This document shows positions 55,664-64,000 of a DNA stretch of 64,000 nucleotides, piece by piece. Within the stretch, counting starts at the first letter, position 1; each line of letters starts with the position of its first letter. The stretch is from Polyangiaceae bacterium. GTDB lineage: Bacteria > Myxococcota_A > Polyangia > Polyangiales > Polyangiaceae. Made by a program: the position numbers and the translations under genes. The notes under the pieces are model-generated. The model was not told the DNA's origin. It made no database searches and saw nothing but the letters and a program-made list of their open reading frames with translations. The stretch lies in assembly GCA_016715885.1 (NCBI GenBank), contig JADJXL010000021.1:124001-188000 (forward strand), given 5' to 3'.

Positions 55664-56441
55664 CGTCCACGCTCGCGTGCGCTCGAACCCCGAAGACCTC
55701 GACGAACGCCTACATGACGACGACGCGCGCAAAGCTTTGACCCAAAAGCTCGAAGCGTACGCCGCATTTGCGAAAAAATACGGCGTATCGAGCAGGCGTC
55801 GAGGCCCCGTTGAAATCGATTGGTCGGACGCTCAGCGCATCGATCCATATGGTTATCCAATTCGTCTCGTGGGACTCTCCACCGTTTGGGTCAGTGACGC
55901 GTCGGACGGTCGAGAAGCTCCGCACGCGACCGATCCATTCGTGCCCAACATGGTGCTCGGTCCGGCGCAAATTCGCAGCAAGGTCGATGGTACCCCCGAC
56001 GACGAATTGCTTTTCTTGCTTACGCACCACCCGCCCGAGTGGTACCACCGAATTTCAGTGGATACTTTATCGAGTGCCTTGTCGCGTAAAACGCATATTC
56101 ACCTGTGCGGGCACGTGCACGATGCATCCGCACGCGCCGTCAAACGTTTTGGTGCGTCGTTGCGCGCGGTTCGTTGTGTGGCGGGCGCAGCGCACGGTTC
56201 GCCCTCCGAGGGTGATCATGGTTATGCATGGGGAGCATTGCGTTGGAATGCGCAACGAGCTCGCTGGGAAGTCGGTTGGGCTCCAAGGGTTTATCGCCCC
56301 GATCCCGAAGGGATGTATCCAATGGCATACCCGCTCGATCCGTCCGGGTATGCGTGGGAAGAAATCGACCTCGCGTGGACCCCGCCGCCCGTCCCGAATT
56401 CCCTGCCGAATCCACCATCGAGCTCAATGCGGTGGGGGTGA
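55662..56441 (+). pseudogene. Remnant: C-terminal half of the metallophosphoesterase
   Basis: In the frame starting DVHARVRSNPEDLDERLHDD the protein continues with KLEAYAAFAKKYGV, then the later metal motifs LLTHHPPEW and HLCGHVHDA, and ends in a Pro-rich tail. It has no start codon or ribosome site of its own and joins naturally to the upstream ORF, so it is the separated 3' part of the same gene. What should lie between (GD and GNHD motifs, probably 60-100 codons) is absent. The protein could not bind its two metals even if the frames were joined. Confidence 0.75.
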
Positions 56442-56471
56442 GCGCTGCGCGAGCCCGGCGCTGACGGGCCT

Positions 56472-57798
56472 CTATTTTTCGCCACACGGTCGTCGCAAAA
56501 TCATCGCGAATGCGTCGCCTTGCGTATCGCCTCGAGGCGCGACGAGTACTGCGGCACCATCCGGTGCAGCCATTGCATAACCTGCAAAACCACCTTGACC
56601 AGGACCGTGCGCGTTGTCCACGAGCGTCACGACATCGGACGCATTTGGCGTTTGTCCGAAAGGTACGAACAGCGCACGCACACTGCTGTACCAGGCATTA
56701 CCGCCTCGTTCTTCGTCTTGACCCGCCGAATGAATGGACGCCACGATGCCGTCGTCCGTCGCACCTGCCGATAAAAACGACCCCTCCGCTGGCAGCGTGA
56801 ACACGTCGTTCACGCCGAGCCCGTCTTCGGATAGTTTTCCAATTCGCCAACCCACGCGAGCTGCTTGCCATGCGAGCAGCGGACCTTCGCGCGTCATGAA
56901 CGCTTGCGGATCCTGCAAATCCTGCTCGACGCCGCTCATCGTATACGGCACGCCATCGAATTCGCCCTTCATTGGATTGATTTTGCGTGCCCAGAGCCCT
57001 TTGGCATCGAAACGCGACCATGCCGTGAGAATTCGATCGCCCCACGTAAGACTCATTGATTCCGCCACGACACCCGGGCCGATTTCTTCTTGCTTGTGAT
57101 TGCCTGCTCGATCGAACCACCGCAGCACCATATGCCGCTTGGCCTCTTCACCCTCGGGCATGATCGACAAACAGCCGGATGCACTACAATGAAGCCATGG
57201 CGATTCGGATGCCTTTGCGTCCGGACGCACACGCGAGCCTATGAGGGCGCTATTTTCGAGGTTCCACGGCACGAGCTCACCCGGCGACCCCAGGAAAAAC
57301 AACGCACGGTCCGACCATAATGCAAATCGGTTTGGCTCGTCCAAAGGCAGCTTTTTCGAGCAGCTCGATGCGCCCGATCCGCGGCTCTTTGGGATCACGA
57401 ACGTCGACCAGCACCCATGCGGGATCGGATATTGGTTTGTCCGAGCCAGTTCGCAGCACCCAAATGAAATGCTCGCGTGCATGCGCTGAGACAAACCCTG
57501 TGTCGAACGCCTCGGGTAATACTACATTTTCGACTTTACCGCTGACGAGCCGCAGCAGCACGCGATGTCCACCCGATTTGCCCAGGACCCACGTATGATT
57601 CGCCGCTCGGCCGAGCCACTGCACGTCGCGCAGATCGATGGGCTGACGTTCGAGCGGATTCGCAGGGCAGCTCGCAACCGCCGGCGCGACCGGCATTGCA
57701 GTTGGCACCGGCGCAGGACGAACGCGCACGGGCCCACAAGCGACGAGAGATGCTGCGAGAATGAGTCCGACGGTGGAAAAAGTCTTCTGAACGGTCAT
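56472..57798 (-). pseudogene. Predicted lipoprotein gene, frameshifted at about 57352
   Basis: It begins at ATG 57796-57798 with signal MTVQKTFSTVGLILAASLVAC (lipobox LVAC). The frame runs to RIELLEK and then shifts. Removing one A from the A5 run (plus strand T5 at 57352-57356) gives LLEKLPLDEPNRFALW and continues in the second frame (56472 to about 57350) to the end. The joined protein would be about 440 residues: a secreted lipoprotein with beta-propeller-like strands (WLGRAANHTWVLGKSGG, LTWGDRILTAWSRFD, GWRIGKLSEDGLG). Function is unknown. The homopolymer location suggests a sequencing error or phase-variation tract rather than old decay. It is divergent from the phosphotransferase gene. 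Confidence 0.7.
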
Positions 57799-57963
57799 GG
57801 GCAGTCGACGCGACGTAGGGTCCTACAACTTCGTACGAACGCGCTCGCGCGTCAAGCGGTACGTGGTGGCATCGTCAAATGCTGCGGACGCCATCGACTT
57901 TCCCGATGCAGAGCGAAATTCCTCGTGCACGAATCGCGACGAGCTGTGATATACGACAGCGCC

Positions 57964-59026
57964 ATGGTTCTCACTGCGCCGCCCGCCGCTCGTCCGCCTC
58001 GTGATGCCCACCGGATCGACGAAACCAAGCTTGCAAGATGGTTCGAGCAGCACGTGCAGCGTTGCCGAAGCGGAGGTCGCGTCACGGCGCTTCAATTCAA
58101 AGGTGGTCAGTCGAATCCGACGTATTGGGTGGGTTTTACCGGGAACGATGGGGCCGGAAATGCAATTCGTTCTCCGCAAGAAACCGCCGGGGCAACTCTT
58201 GCCTTCCGCGCATGCCGTGGAACGCGAATACCGCATCATCCGAGCGCTCGGCGAAGCGAACGTGCCCGTGCCTCGTGCGATTGCACTTTGCGAGGATCCA
58301 GGCGTCATTGGAACGCCGTTTTTTGTGATGAACTATGTTCCTGGGCGGATTTTTTGGGATCCAAGGCTCCCGGATGTGGCGACTTCGGACGAGCGGCGGG
58401 CCATTTACGATGATCTCGTGCGGGCACTGGCTGCGCTGCATCGAGTGGATTACGTTGCTGCAGGGCTCGAAGATTACGGCAAAATTGGGGGCGCGCGTTG
58501 GTCGAAGCAATACGAAGCGTCGCGTACGTCGGAAGTGCCCTCGATGGAGGCGCTGATGGCGCATTTGAGCGCCCATGTTCCGCCCGATGACGAAACGACA
58601 TTGGTCCATGGCGATTATCGTCTGGATAATGTCATCATTGCGCAAGATGGTCCAAAAGCGCTGGCGATCATCGATTGGGAATTATCGACGCTCGGGCATC
58701 CCATCAGTGATTTGGCCTATTTTTGTATGGGGTATCATTTGGCATTGCCCGGCCGCGGGAGCCTCGTGGGGGTCGATTTGAAAGAGCTGGGAATTCCTAA
58801 TGAAACCGAGGTCGTGGAGACGTATTGCCGGCTCACGGGGCGCGAAAGCATCGAGAATTGGCCCTACTTCATGGCATTTGGCATTTTCCGGCTGGCGGCC
58901 ATCGCGCAAGGCGTTTACAAGCGCAGCTTGCAAGGAAATGCAAGCTCCGATCAGGCGAGCATGTACGGCGCAGCCGTGGGCGTTTTGGCCGATTTGGGAT
59001 GCGGGATTTTGGGGATTCGAGCCTGA
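57964..59026 (+). pseudogene. Phosphotransferase family protein (ACAD10-like), frameshifted at about 58131
   Basis: ATG 57964 begins MVLTAPPAARPP and runs to LQFKGGQSNPTYWV. One G too many in TGGGTGGG (58127-58133) then shifts the frame. Without it the chain continues VLPGTMGPEMQFVLRKKPPG in the frame that ends at 59026. The joined product of about 353 residues has the choline-kinase/aminoglycoside-phosphotransferase fold: nucleotide-binding Lys in VLRKKPPG, catalytic loop HGDYRLDN and metal motif IIDWELSTLG. It is close in pattern to the kinase domain of ACAD10-type proteins, which act on hydroxyacyl-CoA. A cut-down ORF from 58001 alone would lack the N-terminal lobe. Confidence 0.8.
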
Positions 59027-59065
59027 GAGCCTGCCATTAACGAAAGACGCAAATCGGGGGGGTAT

Positions 59066-59134
59066 GGGGGGCGTCCGCGCCTCGCCGTGCTTTTGCGAAG
59101 CAAAAGCACCGGGAGGCGAGCCGCGGACCCCCCC
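59066..59134. terminator. Long hairpin between convergent genes
   Basis: GTGCTTTTGC / GCAAAAGCAC (10 bp, loop GAA) is extended by CTCGCC/GGCGAG and GTCCGCG/CGCGGAC and capped at the base by a G6/C7 run, with a 5-nt bulge on one side. The stem of about 30 bp lies in the 177-bp gap between two converging genes. It could be a bidirectional terminator or a dispersed element. Confidence 0.6.
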
Positions 59135-59203
59135 ATCGTAAACTGGCCTCGCGAAGCGGGCGTCCCACGCCCGCGGAGCGAGCGCACAAATCCAGGCCCG
59201 CAT

Positions 59204-60728
59204 TCAAACTGCATAGCTCTCTGTCAGAATGTGGTCCCAGCATGCTCGTACGTGCTGCTCTTCCGTGTGCGTTCCGCCGATTGCAATGCGAAGCACGTAC
59301 CGAGCGGGTTCGCCATGTACGCCCGGAAGAACCGTATGCGTCAAAAACGTTTTTCCTGTTGCATTGACGCGATCGAGCAGCAACGCGTTTCGCTTGTCAA
59401 TCGATGCCGGCTGCTCGCCTTCGCGCGGGCGGAGCCGCAAACACACGAGCGACAGCGATCGCGCAACGACCTCGAAACGCGCGTCGGCATTGACCCATTG
59501 TTCCAATTTATCTGCTAGCGCTACGTGACGCCTGATGTGCTCGCGCAAGCCAGTTGCACCGTAATGGCGCATGACGAACCATAGTTTCAGCGCGCGAAAA
59601 CGACGACCGAGCGGAATTTGCCAATCTCGATAATCGATGACACTGCCGCTACCACTGGCCGCGTTGCGCAGGTATTCCGGCGTCACCGAGAGAGCCGACA
59701 ACAGCGCCTGCTTGTCGCGTGTGTAAAATGCATTGCAGTCGAAATTCGTCAGAAGCCATTTGTGCGGGTTCCACGCGAGCGAATCTGCGCGCTCGATGCC
59801 CTCGAGAGGCGCGCGCAATTCAGGACAAACAAAAGATGCGCCGGCCCACGCTGCATCGACGTGAAGCCATCCACCCATCCGAGAAAAATCCGACCGCGAC
59901 AAGACGTCAAAGATGGCAGAAAGATCGTCGAATGCGCCCGAGGATGTCGTTCCAAGCGTTGCACAGACGAAGAACGGTTGCCGCCCACGCGCAATGTCCT
60001 CGGCAATGGCTTTTTCGAGCAAGTCGGGACGCATGCGAAAACGATCATCGGTCGCAATGGTGCGCAAGTGGTCGTCAGCCGTGAGGTCACTCGTCACGTC
60101 CGCAATGAGCGCGGCTTTTTGAATGGCAGAATGCGCTTGCGTCGATGCGTACGCGACGAGCGGCCCGTGGTTTGGATTTCGCGCGCGTACGCGCTGCCTC
60201 GCGGCAACCATCGCAACGAGCTCCGCTTCACTCGCGGTTCCTTGCACGACACCACCGCCTGTCGGGGATGTCGAGAAAAACTCCGCGGGCAAACCTGAAA
60301 GTTCGCCGAGCCAATCGAGCATCCGCGTTTCGATTTCCGTGCACGCGGGGCTCGTGGACCAAAGCATGCCCTGAACACCGAGACCTGCGGAGAGCATTTC
60401 GCCGAGCACCACGGGGCCCGATATGTTCGCGGGAAAATAGGCGAAAAAAATTGGGTGATTGCCAGTGGGTAATGCCAGGAAGGACGATTCTTTCGAGGTC
60501 ATCGAAGACCGCATTCCAATCACCCTCCATGCCAAACCCATGCTCGGGCGGATGAATCGGCAATTTCGATGCAGTCTCACCGGGCCGAACGGGCGAACGC
60601 ACGGGGAACGATTCGACGCGTTTCCAATAGTCGACGATGAAATCGACCATTCGATACCCAAGGCGTCGGAACGTTTCGGGATCAATATGACCAAGCGCAG
60701 GGTTGTTCTCGTTTTCTTGCGTTGTCAT
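59204..60728 (-). pseudogene. Group II PLP-dependent decarboxylase (aromatic amino acid type), frameshifted at about 60444
   Basis: ATG 60726-60728 begins MTTQENENNPALGHIDPETF and reads to THWQSPNFF. The T7 run (plus strand A7, 60444-60450) shifts the frame; with one T less it continues FAYFPANISGPVVLGEM in the frame ending at 59204. The joined protein of about 507 residues has the usual family length. Landmarks are LSAGLGVQGMLWSTSPACTE, HSAIQKAALIAD, WLHVDAAWAG (cofactor Asp) and NPHKWLL with the PLP-binding Lys. It resembles aromatic-L-amino-acid/tryptophan/tyrosine decarboxylases, giving an amine plus CO2; substrate unknown. An in-frame ATG inside the second part would miss the N-terminal substrate-binding segment. 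Confidence 0.85.
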
Positions 60729-60770
60729 GTTCGTCCTGGCGAATGCGGCATTGCGTGTTCATGGAAACGA

Positions 60771-60805
60771 AGAGCCGTCGCGATGGTCAAGATCGCGACG
60801 GCTCT
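60771..60805 (-). terminator. Perfect 14-bp hairpin downstream of SOD
   Basis: AGAGCCGTCGCGAT / ATCGCGACGGCTCT pair perfectly around a 7-nt loop, about 65 bp after the SOD stop on the minus strand and before the decarboxylase start. TCGTTTCC follows on the minus strand. This is the strongest terminator candidate in the window. Confidence 0.75.
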
Positions 60806-60868
60806 CGAGCAGCCTGCGGAGTCTCTACTACGAGTTTCTACGCGCTGCAAACGGACGCAGAGATGTGT

Positions 60869-61471
60869 TCAGATGTTGCCGAGCCGGCCGTCGATCGCTT
60901 TCCAAGAAACGTTGGCGAAGAAGTCATCGAGGTACTTGGCGCGCTCGGTCGGCTTCAAATAGGCGCTCCAAGCATGCTCCCAAAGGTCGAGCACGACGAT
61001 GGGCGAGTGGCCGGCGGGGTGCCCTACGTCGTGCCGGTCAATCCAGTAATTGTCGAATTGCTTGCGAGCGGGATCGAAATAGGTGACCGCCCAACCAACG
61101 CCCGGCATTTTCGCAACGCCCAGCATGTCCTTCTTCCAGTCGTCGAAGCTGCCGAATTGCCGCGCAATCGCTTCGGCAAACTTGCTCTCTTTGCTGTCGG
61201 TTCCGCCCGGCGTGAGATTGTCGAAATAGTACTCGTGAAGCAAAACGCCGTTGATTTCCCAGCCGGCACGACGCTTCAACTCGTTGTACTCGAAGCTGCT
61301 CGCCTTGCCGTCCGCAACCATGGACGCAAGCGTTTCATTGAGCTTGTTCGAGCGCGTGACGTACCCATTGTAGAGCGTCAGGTGAACGGCAACTTGGTCG
61401 TTCGTAATGCCTTGAAGGTCTTTCAGTGACGAATAATCTTTCGCGACATATTTTGCAGGGGTCCAGGCCAT
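60869..61471 (-). CDS. Fe/Mn superoxide dismutase, variant subfamily
   Basis: This 200-residue protein matches the Fe/Mn SOD fold: HEYYFDNLTPGG (second His ligand), GVGWAVTYFD and DLWEHAWSAYL with the Asp and His metal ligands. The first ligand region reads VHLTLYNGYVTRSN instead of the usual HxxKHHxxYV, keeping one His and the gating Tyr but lacking the HH pair. This marks a divergent subfamily whose metal and activity should not be assumed. It converts superoxide to peroxide and oxygen in the cytosol. The gene seems monocistronic: a strong hairpin follows and 152 bp separate it from the kinase-FGE gene. Confidence 0.88.
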   Translation of the reverse strand: MAWTPAKYVAKDYSSLKDLQGITNDQVAVHLTLYNGYVTRSNKLNETLASMVADGKASSFEYNELKRRAGWEINGVLLHEYYFDNLTPGGTDSKESKFAEAIARQFGSFDDWKKDMLGVAKMPGVGWAVTYFDPARKQFDNYWIDRHDVGHPAGHSPIVVLDLWEHAWSAYLKPTERAKYLDDFFANVSWKAIDGRLGNI

Positions 61472-61623
61472 GGTCGTCTCCTCTCCGCGTTCCGTGCCGC
61501 GGGCGATGTCGCTCAGTAAACGCGAATGGAGCGGATTGCAAGCAATTTGTCAACCTATCGGCAACTCTCCAAAAGATTGGCACCAGGACGGACGAGCGCG
61601 CCAGGGACGATTCTCGCGGGCCA

Positions 61624-63580
61624 TCAGTTTGCGTGTTTGGCACAGCGGACGCCTGTGCTGACGTGGCCGGTGCGGTGATCGTATGCGTATCGGAACGTGG
61701 ACTTGGCAACGGAGGAAGCGAAATCCCACGAACCTCCGCGTAAAACGCCTTTCTCGGCAGGTTTGTCCACGAGCGGATCGCGGCGTGCGTCTTGGGTATA
61801 AGCCTTTTGATCGAATGAATCGGCGACCCATTCCCAGACATTGCCTGCCATATCGAGCGCCCCGAACGGGCTCGCATGCTGCGGGAACGAGCCCACGTCG
61901 ATGGGTCCGCGAGGGCGGCCAGTACATTCCCCGGCATTACGTCCGTGCCCATGGCGCATGTGGGATTGTCGTTGCCCCAGGGGTAGACGCGTTCGTCCGA
62001 CCCGCGAGCAGCATATTCCCATTCCGCTTCGGTGGGCAATCGTTTGCCAACGAATGCGCAATAAACGCCGGCTTGCGCTCGGTCGATGCAATTGATGGGC
62101 TTTCGTTCGCTGCTCGCATCGGCCGTCGTGCAGAATGATGAAAACTTGGCGACGACGGCATCGTCCACGAATGGCCCGTGCACGCCGCTTGGCGTGCATT
62201 TTTTTGCAGCCACGCATTTGTTGTAATCACCCGCCGTAACTTCCGTGCGATCGATGTAAAATGGCCGCGATATGACGACCGTGTGCGGCGGCTTTTCCGT
62301 TTCACCCGCTTTCGCGTGTCCCATGATGAAACTGCCTGCAGGGACGAGAACCATATCGGACGGCACAGCGGGAACTTCGACCGAAGGTAACCACTCCACG
62401 CCAATGCGATTCGCCGTGTTCACCGATTTTGCCATCGCACGTTCTCGAATGAAAAGCGACGCGCCCACGAAAGCCGCGACGATGGCAACCGATCCTGCCA
62501 TGGCCATCAGTGATCGCCGTGAAGACGAAGCCGTCTGCGAAGGGCGCTGGCTATTGACATGCGCGGCCGTCGTGCGATTGACGGTTGCAGGAGAGTCGAG
62601 CGTGGGGGGCAATGGTGCGTCCGGACGAACGGCAGCATCCTCGATCGGCTGAGCAAGTGCGTCCCGCAGAGCGCTCCAAAAAGCGCGTGCGGAGGTGTAT
62701 CGCGCCCGAGGTTCGACCGCGAGCGCCTTTAGAAATACCGATTCCATCGCATCGCTCGTGCGCACGCCGCGGCTGCGCGGAGTCGGACGAATGGAAATGT
62801 CGGTCGTGGCAATGTAAAGCTGCGTCGCATCGTCTCCATCGAGCGCGCTATGGCCGGTGACCATTTCAACGAGCACCAGCGCGAGCGCATAGACGTCGGT
62901 CCAGGGCCGGTTGCACCGAAACGTCGATTGAATTGCTCGGGAGCTCCATAATAGGGCGTGAACATCGACGGAGCCTGCCCGGTTTGCTCGAATGCGCGCG
63001 TGATCGACGCATTTTCGGCAATCACCTTGGCAATGCCGAAATCGAGCACTTTCATCGTCGGTACGCCGTCGACGTCGGTCGTGAAAAAGTTCGCGGGCTT
63101 GATGTCGCGGTGGGCAATGCCCTCGTCATGCGCGGTGGCTACAGCCATGGCCGCTGGCTCGAGCAGCTCGATGGCGTCCTCGATAGCCATTGGGCCGCTC
63201 CCATTGCGACGACGTTTGGCGAGGTGATCTTCGAGCGATTCGCCTCGAAGCCATTCCAATACGAGGTACGGCGTCCACGTACCGTTCGGCGCGACGGCGG
63301 CGCCAATATCCAACGCTTGCACCACGGCAGCCGTCGAGCGCGACAACTTGCGCAGGATTCGTCCTTCTTCGAGAAAACTCTGATGAAAACGTTCGCGCTC
63401 GCCAGCCGGCAACGCCGCGGGAATCTTCAAACATTTGATCGCGACGGGTTCCCCGAGACCCAGGTGCTGCGCGCGATAAACGACACCAAAACCCCCCTCG
63501 CCAACGACTTCGTCGACACGGAACTTGCCATCGATGGTTTGGCCCACCCAGGCAAAAGGATCACTGTGCGACGCGGACAT
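61624..63580 (-). pseudogene. Ser/Thr kinase fused to FGE-sulfatase domain, two frameshifts (about 62906 and 61929)
   Basis: ATG 63578-63580 begins MSASHSDPFAWVGQTIDGKF. Kinase motifs are VGEGGFGVVYRA, VAIKCLK, HRDIKPANFF and LDFGIAKV. At 62904-62908 one G/C is missing; restoring it gives ATGPWTDVYALALVLVE, the normal family sequence. A Pro/Ser linker, a transmembrane helix (SLMAMAGSVAIVAAFVGASL) and an FGE-like domain follow: VPAGSFIMGHA, RLPTEAEWEYAARG. A second missing G at 61929-61932 shifts into ALDMAGNVWEWVAD, LRGGSWDF and GVRCAKHAN up to the stop at 61624. With both fixes the protein is about 650 residues: cytosolic kinase, one helix, periplasmic FGE-fold sensor or binding domain. Confidence 0.88.
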
Positions 63581-63618
63581 GCGAGGGCCTCATTCTAACG
63601 CACTACGCGGCCCGAAGG

Positions 63619-64000
63619 TCAATCCTCGACACGGCCCGCTCGCCGCTTTTTCCGGAGCGAGGTTTGCTTTTTTTCGTCGAGGCGTTTTTCCACGGCACGT
63701 TTGGACGGACGCGTGGGCTTTCGAGGCTTTGGACTTACCAAGGATGCCGCGACGAGGGCCCGGATCTTTTCGTATGCATCCGCAATATTTTTGACTTGAT
63801 CTCGAGTTTTTTGGCTTGTAACTCGCAATTTGCCATCGGCGTCGAGCCGTGATTGCGCCTTCGCGGCAAGACGAGCTCGTGCAGCCTCGTCGAGACCCGT
63901 GATGGCCGAAAGATCGACCCGCACGTCCACCTTGGAAGCCACCTTGTTGACATTCTGTCCGCCAGGCCCCGACGCACGCGTGGCCGTTACGGTCAGCGCG
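63619..64000 (-). CDS. arfB: ArfB-type peptidyl-tRNA hydrolase / release factor-like protein, partial at right edge
   Basis: The minus strand enters at the window edge as ALTVTATRASGPGGQNVNKV, containing the GGQ catalytic motif of release factors. SKVDVRVDLSAITGL follows. There is no stop-codon recognition domain, and it ends in a Lys/Arg-rich tail (KKQTSLRKKRRAGRVED), the part that inserts into the empty mRNA channel. This is the layout of ArfB/YaeJ, which rescues ribosomes stalled on broken mRNA by hydrolysing peptidyl-tRNA. The first residues are outside the window. The gene lies 38 bp upstream of the kinase-FGE gene on the same strand. Confidence 0.9.
   Translation of the reverse strand, partial: ALTVTATRASGPGGQNVNKVASKVDVRVDLSAITGLDEAARARLAAKAQSRLDADGKLRVTSQKTRDQVKNIADAYEKIRALVAASLVSPKPRKPTRPSKRAVEKRLDEKKQTSLRKKRRAGRVED

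Overview
The window looks like chromosomal DNA of a large-genome myxobacterium, most likely order Polyangiales (inference from gene content; no marker gene was searched). The evidence is high G+C, four eukaryotic-type Ser/Thr kinases, an FHA-type sigma-54 activator, several large secreted Cys/Asp-rich proteins built from MopE-type repeats, C-termini resembling MYXO-CTERM sorting tails, and formylglycine-generating-enzyme (FGE) folds fused to other modules.

Layout. 1-3.6 kb: a kinase running off the left edge, then a compact ccmC / ccmD-like / small membrane protein / acyl-CoA dehydrogenase run. 3.7-13.5 kb: secreted proteins, namely an SBBP beta-propeller lipoprotein, a VWA-MopE protein (frameshifted) and an overlapping MopE-FGE lipoprotein. 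13.5-17.8 kb: four small two-component genes on alternating strands and a lipoprotein. 17.9-24.1 kb: an MshEN/GAF-like/HEAT protein, convergent with a protein carrying three DsbA-like domains. 24.6-31 kb: a double-kinase protein, a MATE transporter and a CBM9/FG-GAP protein. 31-37.8 kb: a P2A Ca2+-type ATPase, PspA, a YbjN-like protein, and a kinase followed by an FHA-containing sigma-54 activator. 37.8-40.2 kb: tRNA-Sec (selC) and a REP-associated tyrosine transposase (RAYT) among short palindromic repeats. 40.3-51.4 kb: an FG-GAP protein, a PLP dehydratase, an osmoprotectant/ergothioneine-type ABC transporter with a methyltransferase, a diheme cytochrome, a third MopE lipoprotein and a membrane protein. 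51.5-53.4 kb: selB. 53.9-64 kb: a damaged ATPase-phosphoesterase gene, a lipoprotein, a phosphotransferase, a group II decarboxylase, Fe/Mn SOD, a kinase-FGE fusion and an arfB-type release factor at the right edge.

Three things stand out. First, four arrays of short palindromic repeats (24.2, 37.8, 39.8 and 53.5 kb) are locus-specific variants of one GGTGCC..CACTTT element. The window's only transposase, the RAYT, lies between two of them with the element inverted on either side. Second, both tRNA-Sec and SelB are present. The tRNA-Sec gene abuts an array, and its 3' end is duplicated about 170 bp away. Third, five genes (6.1 and 57-63 kb) are interrupted by single-base shifts at G/C, A or T runs. 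Restoring one base at each site recovers a full family sequence, so these are more likely sequencing errors or very recent lesions than old pseudogenes. A sixth gene (55.7 kb) has truly lost metal-binding motifs.
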